Assembly: GCA_015351705.1 (NCBI GenBank)
Contig: JADIIM010000043.1
Span: 1-64,000 of the forward strand
Length of the DNA stretch: 64,000 nucleotides
Source of the DNA: Aeromicrobium sp.
Lineage (GTDB): Bacteria; Actinomycetota; Coriobacteriia; Anaerosomatales; Anaerosomataceae
Direction: 5' to 3'
A program made the translations under genes and the position numbers. Of the stretch, positions 43,633 to 51,359 are shown one piece after another (position 1 is the first letter of the stretch; each line of letters opens with the position of its first letter). Below the pieces are notes generated by a model that searched no databases, was not told the DNA's origin, and saw only the letters and a list, made by a program, of their open reading frames with translations.

Positions 43633-44916
43633 ATGGGAACAGCCAGGATCGTCTTCGACAGGTGGGCCGGCCGGTATGCGGGACGGATGGCCGACGTGCG
43701 CTCGAGCGCCGTCCGCGACCTGTTCGCCGCCGCCACCCGCCCCGACATGATCTCCTTCTCGGGCGGCATGCCCGAGATCAGCAGGGTGCCGGCCGACGAC
43801 GTGGTGAGCGCTGCGACGGCGGCGATCCGTGACGCTGGCACCGAGGCGCTGCAGTACGGCTCCTCGGAGGGACGCGAGGGCGTCCGTCGCGTGGTGGTGG
43901 AGCTCATGGCCGAGGTCGGCGTGCGCATCAAGCCGGACGACGTGGTCATCACCGCCGGCGCCCAGCAGGCGCTCGACCTGCTCGCGAAGATCTTCCTGGA
44001 CCCCGGCGACACCGTCATATGCGAAGGGCCCACCTACCTCGGCGCGCTCCAGGCGTTCTCGGCGTACCAGCCCGATGTGGTGTGCGTGCCCGCCGACGAG
44101 CACGGCATGCGCACGGACCTGCTCGCGGCCGAGCTCGAGCGGCTCGGCCCACGTGGCGCCAAGTTCATCTACACGATCCCCAACTTCCAGAACCCCGCGG
44201 GCGTGACGCTGACACCCGCGCGTCGCCGGGAGCTCCTCGAGATCGCCAGTGCCTATGACGTCCCGGTCATCGAGGACGATCCGTACGGCCGCCTGCGGTT
44301 CGAGGGAGGGCACTGCCTGCCGCTCCGCGCGCTCGACGACGACGTGATCTATGTGGGCACGTTCTCGAAGATCTTCGCACCGGGGCTGCGTCTCGGGTGG
44401 ATCGTCGCGCCGCACCCGGTCCTCGGCAGGTTCCTGCTCGCCAAGCAGGCGGCGGACCTGTGCGGGAGCGCGTATGCGCAGGTCACCGCCGAGCGCTACT
44501 TCGGCGGCACGCGATGGCGCCGCACCTTGCAGGAACTCACGCGCACCTACGCCGGGCGGCGTGATGCGATGCTCGACGCGCTGGAGGAGCACTTCCCGCC
44601 GGAGGCGAAGTGGACGGCTCCGGAGGGCGGGTTCTTCGTGTGGGTCGAGATGCCGGCGTTCCTGGACCTCAAGTCCATCCTGGCCGAGGCCGTGGAGCAC
44701 GGTGTGACCTACGTGCCAGGCGACGCGTTTTATCCGGACGGCCGCGGGCGGAACTGCATGCGGCTCGCGTTCTGCTTCGCGGAGCCCGACGCGATACGGG
44801 AAGGGATCCGTCGGCTTGCCGAGGTGCTCGATGACCGACTCGAACTGTACCGGGCGTTCGCCGCTGCGGGAGCGCTTCCGGGCGCGTCCGATACCACCGG
44901 TGGGAGGGACCGATGA
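43633..44916 (+). CDS. PLP-dependent aminotransferase, class I/II (2-aminoadipate/aromatic type)
   Basis: A 427-residue cytoplasmic enzyme. Landmarks are SGGMPE near residue 40, GAQQALDLLAKIFLDPGDTV near 112, IPNFQNPAGVTL near 180, Asp in EDDPYGRLRF near 215 and the Schiff-base Lys246 in TFSKIFAPGLRLGW. The closest known types are LysN/2-aminoadipate and aromatic or branched-chain aminotransferases. ATG 43633 follows GGAGG and lies 39 bases after the T-box terminator. Amino-acid starvation should therefore induce it. It overlaps the D-Ala-D-Ala ligase gene by four bases. Confidence 0.9.
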   Translation: MGTARIVFDRWAGRYAGRMADVRSSAVRDLFAAATRPDMISFSGGMPEISRVPADDVVSAATAAIRDAGTEALQYGSSEGREGVRRVVVELMAEVGVRIKPDDVVITAGAQQALDLLAKIFLDPGDTVICEGPTYLGALQAFSAYQPDVVCVPADEHGMRTDLLAAELERLGPRGAKFIYTIPNFQNPAGVTLTPARRRELLEIASAYDVPVIEDDPYGRLRFEGGHCLPLRALDDDVIYVGTFSKIFAPGLRLGWIVAPHPVLGRFLLAKQAADLCGSAYAQVTAERYFGGTRWRRTLQELTRTYAGRRDAMLDALEEHFPPEAKWTAPEGGFFVWVEMPAFLDLKSILAEAVEHGVTYVPGDAFYPDGRGRNCMRLAFCFAEPDAIREGIRRLAEVLDDRLELYRAFAAAGALPGASDTTGGRDR

Positions 44917-45866
44917 TGAAAGAGAAGATCGCGGTGCTCATGGGCGGCCGCTCGCTCGAGCGCGAGGTCTCGCTCTCGAGCGGCCAGCGCGTGTGCGATG
45001 CGCTCACCGAGCGCGGTTATCGCGTGCTTCCGCTCGACGTGACGCCGGACCTGGTGGCGACCCTGCGTGCCGAGAAGCCGGATGCGGTCTACATCGCGCT
45101 CCACGGCAAGCACGGTGAGGACGGGACGGTCCAGGAGCTCCTCGAGTTCCTCGGCATCCCTTACACCGGACCCGGTGTCGCGGCCTCGGCGCTCGCATGG
45201 GACAAGGCGGTCTCCAAGCGGCTGTTCGAGCGTGCGGGCATACCGACGCCCCCGTGGGTGACGTTCACCGCCGATGCGTTCAAGCTCGCTGGCGCCGCGA
45301 CCGCGCTCGACCTGGTCCCGGGTGCCGTCGGCGGCTTCCCGGTGGTGGTCAAGCCGGCCGAGCAGGGCTCCGCACTCGGCCTTGCGCGCGTAGACGATGC
45401 CGCCGCGCTCCCTGACGCGCTGCTCTCGGCGCTCTCCTACGGTGACACCGCGATCGTGGAACGGTGGATCGACGGCGTCGAGCTCGCCGTCTCGGTCCTC
45501 GACACCGGCGACGGGCCCAGCGTGCTGCCCCCGGTGGAGATGGTCCCGGCCTCCGGCCTGTTCGACTTCACGGCGATGTACACGCCCGGAGAGACCGAGT
45601 ACTACGTGCCCGCGCGCCTGTCAGACGAGCAGTTGGCCGAAGTGACGGCCCTTGCGGCGCGCGTGCACGACCTGCTCGGCTGCGAGCGGGTCAGCCGAGT
45701 GGACATGGTACTCGGCCACGACGACGTGCCGTACGTGCTCGAGGTCAACACATCGCCCGGCATGACCGAGACGTCGCTCCTGCCGATGGCCGCCGCTGCA
45801 GTTGGGATAGACTTCCAGGAGCTGGTGGAGTCTATGGTACGCTCGACGCTGGGCCGTACGGCGTGA
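44913..45866 (+). CDS. ddl: D-alanine--D-alanine ligase
   Basis: A 317-residue ATP-grasp ligase that makes D-Ala-D-Ala for peptidoglycan. Motifs are GGRSLEREVSLSSG near residue 11, ALHGKHGEDGTVQ near 62, VVVKPAEQGSALGL near 145, SRVDMVLG near 260 and EVNTSPGMTETSL near 277. Its ATG overlaps the aminotransferase stop, so its expression is probably tied to the T-box. The length is near the lower end of the family, but all motifs are present. Confidence 0.94.
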   Translation: MMKEKIAVLMGGRSLEREVSLSSGQRVCDALTERGYRVLPLDVTPDLVATLRAEKPDAVYIALHGKHGEDGTVQELLEFLGIPYTGPGVAASALAWDKAVSKRLFERAGIPTPPWVTFTADAFKLAGAATALDLVPGAVGGFPVVVKPAEQGSALGLARVDDAAALPDALLSALSYGDTAIVERWIDGVELAVSVLDTGDGPSVLPPVEMVPASGLFDFTAMYTPGETEYYVPARLSDEQLAEVTALAARVHDLLGCERVSRVDMVLGHDDVPYVLEVNTSPGMTETSLLPMAAAAVGIDFQELVESMVRSTLGRTA

Positions 45867-45934
45867 TGGGTACATACACCTGTGCCGTCTGGCGCACGTG
45901 ACCGTTCCGTTCCGATCCCGGAGGTGGATTGCCG

Positions 45935-46372
45935 ATGTACGACTATCGCAGAGGTGAGAGCATCCTCGCCGCATTCTTGCTCGGCGGCATCGTAGGCGCC
46001 GTTCTCGGACTGCTGTTCTCCCCGCGTTCGGGCAAGGAGAACCGCGAGTTCATCGCCGCCAAGGCCGAGGAGTACTGGGGCGAGGGCAAGGAGTTCTACG
46101 AGACGAGCAGGGCGCGCGTGGCTGATGAGACCGAGGAGCTTCGCGCGAAGATCGACGCGGCCCGCGACCGGCTGAAGGAGCAGGTCGACACCGTCTCGCG
46201 GCAGGCCAAGGAGAAGGTCCACGAGATCGCTCCGGCTGCCAAGGACGCTGTGGTCCGCGCCGGCGAAGCCGTGAAGAGTGGCGTGGACACCGCCGAGATC
46301 AAGGCACAGGAGGTCCTCGACCGCCTGTCCGAGACCACGGAGGACGTTGCGGACAAGGGCGTCACTTCCTGA
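45935..46372 (+). CDS. YtxH-domain protein
   Basis: A 145-residue protein: one membrane helix (about 9-30, ILAAFLLGGIVGAVLGLLF) ending in SPRSGKENRE, which is the YtxH/gas-vesicle-like motif, then a long amphipathic helix region (about 40-140) rich in Ala, Glu and Lys. Relatives are associated with stress or desiccation. ATG 45935 follows GGAGGTGG with eight bases; the TTG six bases earlier is too close to that site. Confidence 0.85.
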   Translation: MYDYRRGESILAAFLLGGIVGAVLGLLFSPRSGKENREFIAAKAEEYWGEGKEFYETSRARVADETEELRAKIDAARDRLKEQVDTVSRQAKEKVHEIAPAAKDAVVRAGEAVKSGVDTAEIKAQEVLDRLSETTEDVADKGVTS

Positions 46373-46396
46373 TACCCGCACACATCGCGGTATGAT

Positions 46397-46424
46397 GATG
46401 ACCGGCCGCTCGCGGCCGGTCATC
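46397..46424 (+). terminator. Perfect 12-bp hairpin after the YtxH gene
   Basis: GATGACCGGCCG (46397-46408) pairs perfectly with CGGCCGGTCATC (46413-46424) around CTCG. It lies 25 bases after the stop, with no T-tract behind it. Probable terminator between the YtxH and PRC-barrel genes. Confidence 0.5.
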
Positions 46425-46446
46425 TGCCGTTCGAGTAGGGAGTGAG

Positions 46447-47145
46447 GTGAGCCGTGTGCCACGCATGAGCGCGATCGAGGGGCGGCGTGTCTACGCGGCA
46501 GCCGGTCGCTCGCTCGGTACGGTGACCGCGGTCCTGTTCGACCCGGCGGCGCCGAAGGTGGTGGGCGTGCAGGTTCGCCCGCACCCGCTCTGGTACGTGA
46601 TCGCGCGCAAGCCGCGTTTCGTTCTCATCGGTGACGCGGAGCTGGTGGGTGATGAGGCGCTGCGACTGGCGCACGCGCGCCTGCCGGCCACCACGCACGG
46701 TGAACGGGCGCTCGGGCACAGCTGGGAGGACACGGTCGTGTGGCGCGGGATGCCGGTCGTGTCCGCGGAGGGCGTCCCGGTGGGGGCGGTGCACGACGTG
46801 GTCTACGCGCGTGAGACCCACGAGGTGCGCAAGGTGATGGTGACGACGGGCGTGCTCGGCGATGCGGCGGTCGGGCGCCTTGAGGTGTCCGGATCGTTCG
46901 TGCGCGGGTTCGATGGCGAGCATGTGGTGGTCGAGCCAGGCTACGACCAGCTGCAAGGATCCGGAGGCATCGCCAAGCAGGCGGCCCGCGGAACGGCGTA
47001 CGCGAAGGTGCAGGGCGAGCGTCTTGCGGCCTCGGCGCTCAGCGCAGGCGCCACAGCCGCCGCAGCCGTGGGGCGGTCTTTCCGCACCGGCGCGGGCCGC
47101 AAGGCGATGGACAAGCTCAAGTCGCTGATGGGCGAAGAGGAGTGA
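46447..47145 (+). CDS. PRC-barrel domain protein
   Basis: A 232-residue soluble protein. Two PRC-barrel-like beta segments are visible (about 10-80 with GRRVYAAAGRSLGTVTAVLFD, and about 95-165 with GMPVVSAEGVPVGAVHDVVYA), followed by an Ala-rich helical tail. PRC barrels are small RNA- or protein-binding or regulatory modules. GTG 46447 follows GGGAG; the ATG at 46465 is possible. The next gene starts six bases later. Confidence 0.78.
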   Translation: MSRVPRMSAIEGRRVYAAAGRSLGTVTAVLFDPAAPKVVGVQVRPHPLWYVIARKPRFVLIGDAELVGDEALRLAHARLPATTHGERALGHSWEDTVVWRGMPVVSAEGVPVGAVHDVVYARETHEVRKVMVTTGVLGDAAVGRLEVSGSFVRGFDGEHVVVEPGYDQLQGSGGIAKQAARGTAYAKVQGERLAASALSAGATAAAAVGRSFRTGAGRKAMDKLKSLMGEEE

Positions 47146-47151
47146 CCGCGG

Positions 47152-47796
47152 GTGTCTCGTAAGCTCATCGGACTCAGCCTGGTGCCCCAGGGCAAGCTCC
47201 CGTCGGCATGCACCGGGTGCCGCTTCTGGGAGCACGAGGCGCCGCTGCCGCGGCGCTGCGGCGCCGCGTGCGATCCGGAGGCCGCAGCGCGCTCCGTGCA
47301 CGACATCGTCGCCGAGTGGGGCGAGTGCGGCCGGGCGGCGGTGGATGAGGGGGAGGCCCTCGGCTTCATCAAGTACGGGCCGCCACGCTACTTCCCGCAG
47401 GCGCGGTTCATGCCGTCCGGTCCGCCCGATCCGGACGTCGCTCTGATCACCTGTATGCACATCGATCCGGACGCCCGCGGAAAAGGGCTCGGAGGCGTGC
47501 TGATGCGTGCCGCGCTGAAGGACCTCGCACAGCGCGGGGAGCGCACGGTGCAGATGTACGCCGACGCGACCGAGGGTGCCGCCGATGACCGTCCGATCGT
47601 GGGCGTCGCGTTCGCCGTGCGTCATGGGTTCGTCGTAGCGCGCCCGCACCCCGAGGTCCCGCTCATGAGACTCGATCTCAAGTCGCTCGTCTCGTGGACC
47701 GAGAACCTCGAGTCCGTTCTCGAGTCCCTCCGGTTGCCGCTCAGGGTGCCCGACCGCGCGCCGGTGACGCTCTCGGCGCCGAGGGAGGACGTGTGA
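47152..47796 (+). CDS. GNAT-family N-acetyltransferase with Cys-rich N-terminus
   Basis: A 214-residue protein. A GNAT domain lies at about 90-165, with CMHIDPDARGKGLGGVLMRA carrying the acetyl-CoA loop RGKGLGG. The N-terminus has several Cys (CTGCRFWEHE, RRCGAACDP), perhaps a metal site. Substrate unknown. GTG 47152 starts six bases after the PRC-barrel gene; its stop overlaps the YbaK gene start. Confidence 0.82.
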   Translation: MSRKLIGLSLVPQGKLPSACTGCRFWEHEAPLPRRCGAACDPEAAARSVHDIVAEWGECGRAAVDEGEALGFIKYGPPRYFPQARFMPSGPPDPDVALITCMHIDPDARGKGLGGVLMRAALKDLAQRGERTVQMYADATEGAADDRPIVGVAFAVRHGFVVARPHPEVPLMRLDLKSLVSWTENLESVLESLRLPLRVPDRAPVTLSAPREDV

Positions 47797-48299
47797 GCGG
47801 GACGCGCCCCGGGCCGGGGCCGTCGGGTTCTGCCGCTCGCGTTCGCGCGGCGCTCGCGCACATCGGGCTCGCGGACGCCATCGTCCACTTCGATCGTTCG
47901 ACGAAGACCGCCGCGATGGCCGCTGAGGTCATGGGCTGCGACCTCGGGCAGATCGCCAAGTCGCTCGTGTTCGTGGTCGATGGCCGCCCGGTGCTCGCGC
48001 TGGTGGCCGGGGACCGTCGCGGCGATACGGCCGCGATCGCCCGGGAGGCCGGCGGCATCTCGGCCAGCTTCGCTGACGCTGACACCGTGCGCTCCGCGAC
48101 TGGCTACGCGATCGGCGGGGTCTCGCCGTTCGACCTGCCCGAGGACGTGCTCGTGCTCGTCGACGAGAGTCTGGGGCGGTTCGAGATCGTCTACCCGGCA
48201 GCCGGAACACCCTCGTCGATGGTGCCGATGAGCTTCCAGCAGCTGCTCGATGTGTCAGGCGGACGCGTGGCGCCCATAGGCGAGGAGCGGCCCCGGTGA
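47793..48299 (+). CDS. YbaK/EbsC-type aminoacyl-tRNA deacylase
   Basis: A 168-residue protein with the YbaK fold. Recognisable parts are MGCDLGQIAKSLVF near residue 47, LALVAGDRRGD near 67, ATGYAIGGVSPF near 100 and the Gly/Thr/Ser-rich YPAAGTPSSMVPM near 133. Such enzymes hydrolyse mischarged tRNA, for example Cys- or Ala-tRNA(Pro). GTG 47793 overlaps the upstream stop and has GAGGGAGG before it; its own stop overlaps the deacetylase start. Confidence 0.9.
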   Translation: MSGTRPGPGPSGSAARVRAALAHIGLADAIVHFDRSTKTAAMAAEVMGCDLGQIAKSLVFVVDGRPVLALVAGDRRGDTAAIAREAGGISASFADADTVRSATGYAIGGVSPFDLPEDVLVLVDESLGRFEIVYPAAGTPSSMVPMSFQQLLDVSGGRVAPIGEERPR

Positions 48300-49420
48300 C
48301 ACGGCGGCACGCGGCCGAGCTCGGCCTGACGGCGTTCCTGCTCGCTGCGGTGGTCACGACGCTCGCCGTGGCGGGCCACGGCGCCTACGCGACCGTCCCG
48401 GTGACCATAGACGGTAAGCGCGTCGTCGTTCCGCGGGGGACGCCCGTCGAGGTCGTCGTCTCCGAGTACTCCCGGGCGACACCGGGCGACCTGCTCTCGG
48501 CGGCCGACAAGCGCGTGGTCCGTCGCGGTGCGGGCGAGCCGGTCACGGCGCTCGTCAACGGTGGCGCCGCTCAGTCCTCGGCGGTGCTCCGGTCCGGGGA
48601 CCGCGTGCGCACGGTCTCGGGGGCCGATGTGGTCGAGCCCGTGGTGGTCGAGACCCGGACCGTCGAGGTGCCTCCGCGCTACATCGGCGACGGGCCGCTC
48701 GCCACGGTGGTCGCGGCGGGCGATCCGGGCATCGAGGTCCAGGAGCGCGGCGCGGTCTCAGGAGACGTCCTCGCCACACAGACGATCGCCTCTCCGCGAC
48801 CGGGCATCGTCCGGCGTGCGCCGCTGCCCGGCTCGGCAGTGGTCGCTCTCACCTTCGACGACGGCCCGTGGCCGGGGCAGACCGAGCGCGTTCTTGCGGT
48901 GCTCGAGCAGAAGAGCGTGCCCGCGACCTTCTTCATGCTCGGCCATCGCGTCAAGCAGTCCGGCTCGCTCGCGCGCGCGGTGGTCGACGCAGGCCACACT
49001 GTCGGGAACCACACCTACTGGCACCCCCGGCTCGACCGCATTGAGATCCAGCACGCCGAGCGCGAGATCGTCTCCACGAGCGATGTGATCGCGGGAGCCA
49101 CCGGCGCCCGGCCGCGCTGGTTCCGGCCGCCGGGCGGACGTCTCGATGAGCGGTCGCGTGCGATCGTTGAGCGGAGCGGGATGTCTGTCGCGCTGTGGAC
49201 GGCCGACCCTCAGGACTGGCGTGAGGCCACCAGTGCCGAGGAGATCACGCAGCGGGTGGTCTCGGCCGTGCGGCCGGGTGCGGTCGTGCTGCTGCATGAC
49301 GGCGGCGGGGACCAGAGCGCGATGATCGAGGCGCTTCCGAGCATCATCGACGAGCTGCGCGCCCGCGGCTACGAGTTCGTCACGCTCGACGAGATGCCGT
49401 CGGTCAGGTCTCGTTGGTGA
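48296..49420 (+). CDS. Polysaccharide deacetylase (CE4) with N-terminal DUF348-like region
   Basis: A 374-residue exported or membrane-anchored enzyme. A signal/anchor helix lies at about 8-30. Residues about 32-130 resemble the ubiquitin-like DUF348 modules of resuscitation-type wall enzymes (TIDGKRVVVPRGTPVEVVV). The CE4 domain starts near 180, with TFDDGP at 186-191, HTVGNHTYWHP for the zinc His pair, RPPGG and a late LLHDGGG. It would deacetylate peptidoglycan or another wall glycan. GTG 48296 overlaps the upstream stop. Its last 17 bases overlap the convergent cyclo-ligase gene. Confidence 0.9.
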   Translation: MTRRHAAELGLTAFLLAAVVTTLAVAGHGAYATVPVTIDGKRVVVPRGTPVEVVVSEYSRATPGDLLSAADKRVVRRGAGEPVTALVNGGAAQSSAVLRSGDRVRTVSGADVVEPVVVETRTVEVPPRYIGDGPLATVVAAGDPGIEVQERGAVSGDVLATQTIASPRPGIVRRAPLPGSAVVALTFDDGPWPGQTERVLAVLEQKSVPATFFMLGHRVKQSGSLARAVVDAGHTVGNHTYWHPRLDRIEIQHAEREIVSTSDVIAGATGARPRWFRPPGGRLDERSRAIVERSGMSVALWTADPQDWREATSAEEITQRVVSAVRPGAVVLLHDGGGDQSAMIEALPSIIDELRARGYEFVTLDEMPSVRSRW

Positions 49421-50018
49421 TGCACCGGTACGTGCGGGTCGGTGTGACGAGCACGTCCACCGGGCGGTCGCGATCCTCGTGGGGCACCTCGGCGACGACC
49501 TGCTCGTCGTAGGCGAACCCGACGGAGAACGGACGATCGTCCCCGTCTCCCAGCAGGGTGTCGTAGTAACCGCCGCCGAAGCCAAGACGGTTCCCCCGCG
49601 CGTCGAACGCGATGCCGGGCACGACGACCAGGTCGATCTCGGCCAGATGCGCGCGTGGGGCATCGGCGACGGGCTCCTTCAGGCCGTATGAACCGCTACG
49701 CAGGACCGATGCGTCGTCCACCCAGTGCAGCATGAGTTCGTAGGGGCCGGCCACACGCGGATAGGCGATGCGGATGCCGTTGTCTCGGAGCGCCCATTCG
49801 AGCACGCCCGGGTCGGCCTCCTCGGGCGAGGAACCATAGAGGAGCACGGATCGCGCGCCGTCCATCTCGGGCAGGGTGAGGACGCGCTCGGCGAGCGCGT
49901 AGGCGGCCGCATGCCGCGCCTCCGGCCCCACCGCGCGCCGCGCCGCCCGGCCCTTGAGACGCAAGATGGCCTTGGCACGGGCAAGCGCCTCGTTGTGGTC
50001 ATCGTGGTCGAGTGTCAT
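49404..50018 (-). CDS. 5-formyltetrahydrofolate cyclo-ligase
   Basis: A 204-residue enzyme that converts 5-formyl-THF to 5,10-methenyl-THF with ATP. Family motifs are the basic N-terminus (ILRLKGRAARRAV), VVVPGIAFDARGNRLGFGGGYYD near residue 135 and VGFAYDEQ near 168. It is transcribed away from the NRAMP gene's end and converges on the deacetylase with a 17-base overlap. Confidence 0.93.
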   Translation of the reverse strand: MTLDHDDHNEALARAKAILRLKGRAARRAVGPEARHAAAYALAERVLTLPEMDGARSVLLYGSSPEEADPGVLEWALRDNGIRIAYPRVAGPYELMLHWVDDASVLRSGSYGLKEPVADAPRAHLAEIDLVVVPGIAFDARGNRLGFGGGYYDTLLGDGDDRPFSVGFAYDEQVVAEVPHEDRDRPVDVLVTPTRTYRCITNET

Positions 50019-50105
50019 GGATCGAGCATACTCCTTCGACGTGCGATGACCATCCCGAGGCGTCTCGCAGCGGGGGCCATCAGGCGCCCGGCGCCGCGTG
50101 TGCTC

Positions 50106-51356
50106 TCAGCCGATACCGAGGAACGTCATCACCATGAGCACGGCGGTGAGTGCGATGACGACCGTGATCGTCGTCCACGACAACACGTTGTGGACGCGGC
50201 CGTTGACGTGTCTTCCCATGATGCGGCGGTCGTTGATGATCACCATCATGAAGACGAGGAGGAACGGCAGCAGCACGCCGTTGATCACCTGCGACAGGAG
50301 CATGACGGCGATCAGGTCGACGCCCGGGAGCAGGATGACCGCCGCCGAGGTGAGTATCACGAAGGTGTACAGGCCGTTGAACATCGGCGCCTCTGACCAG
50401 GAGCGGTCCAGCCCCGCCTCCCAGCCGAACGCCTCGCAGACCGCGTACGCTGCCGTGAGGGGGAGTACGGCCGCGGCAAGCAGGGATGCCGAGAGGAGCC
50501 CGATCGAGAAGAGGATCTCAGCGTAGGGGCCTGCAAGCGGCGCGAGCGCGGCGGCGGCGTCCTCAGCGCCTTCGATCATGATGCCAGCCGGGTGCAGGAC
50601 CGTGGCCGTGGTGATGATGATGAAGCACGCGATCACGTTGGCGGCTGCGGCGCCGATCATCACGTCCCAGCGGGCGATCGCCCACTCTTTGACGGAGGTG
50701 CCCTTGTCGACGATGTTGCTCTGCAACAGGAACTGCATCCAGGGTGCGATCGTGGTGCCCGTCAGGCCGATGGCGAGTGCCACGAAGGCGCGATCGGGAA
50801 CCACCCGCGGTGTCACGAAGCCGCGGCCGACCTCGGCCCAGTCCGGCCCGGCGAGGAACGCCGCGATGACGTACGCGATGAAGACCGATGACAGCGCGAG
50901 GAAGACCTTCTCGATGTTCCGGTAGCTGCCGCGCACCACGAGCAGCCACACGACCACCGCGGCGATCGGGACCGAGACGTAGCGCGTGACGCCGAAGAGT
51001 TCCATCGCGGCGGCGATGCCGGCGAACTCGGCGATAGTGGTCGCGGCGTTGCTCACCAGAAGCATGAGCATCGCGAGTGTGGTGGGCCGCACGCCGAACC
51101 GCTCGCGGATGAGCGCGGCGAAGCCCTTGCCCGTGGCCGCGCCCATGCGGCCGGCCATCTCCTGCACGATGATGAAGCTCGGCGTCATGGCGAGCATCAT
51201 CCACAGCATCGTGTAGCCGTACCGCGCACCGGCGACGGAGTAGGTGGAGATGCCGCCCGAGTCGTTTCCCGCCGAGGCGGCGATGATCCCGGGGCCGATG
51301 ACGGCGAGCACCGGCAGCAGCCGCCAGCGTCGCTGCGTGTCCTGTGTGCCCGGCAC
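50106..51356 (-). CDS. NRAMP-related Mg2+ transporter (NRMT-like)
   Basis: A 416-residue membrane protein with about 11 helices of the NRAMP/SLC11 fold. Metal-site residues differ from classical NRAMPs: helix 1 reads AGNDSGG where DPGN is expected, and helix 6 reads IAPWMQF where MPH is expected, so the transition-metal-selecting Met is Ala. Such changes mark the distant NRMT clade, shown in Eggerthella lenta to carry Mg2+ and Mn2+ without proton coupling. It starts three bases after the MgtE-like gene, whose leader is an M-box, so Mg2+ uptake is strongly supported by context. Confidence 0.85.
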   Translation of the reverse strand: MPGTQDTQRRWRLLPVLAVIGPGIIAASAGNDSGGISTYSVAGARYGYTMLWMMLAMTPSFIIVQEMAGRMGAATGKGFAALIRERFGVRPTTLAMLMLLVSNAATTIAEFAGIAAAMELFGVTRYVSVPIAAVVVWLLVVRGSYRNIEKVFLALSSVFIAYVIAAFLAGPDWAEVGRGFVTPRVVPDRAFVALAIGLTGTTIAPWMQFLLQSNIVDKGTSVKEWAIARWDVMIGAAAANVIACFIIITTATVLHPAGIMIEGAEDAAAALAPLAGPYAEILFSIGLLSASLLAAAVLPLTAAYAVCEAFGWEAGLDRSWSEAPMFNGLYTFVILTSAAVILLPGVDLIAVMLLSQVINGVLLPFLLVFMMVIINDRRIMGRHVNGRVHNVLSWTTITVVIALTAVLMVMTFLGIG

Positions 51357-51359
51357 GGG

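Noticed and set aside
48555-49663. Minus-strand frames opposite the polysaccharide deacetylase
   Set aside because: No ribosome binding sites or domains, while the plus-strand CE4 motifs are complete.
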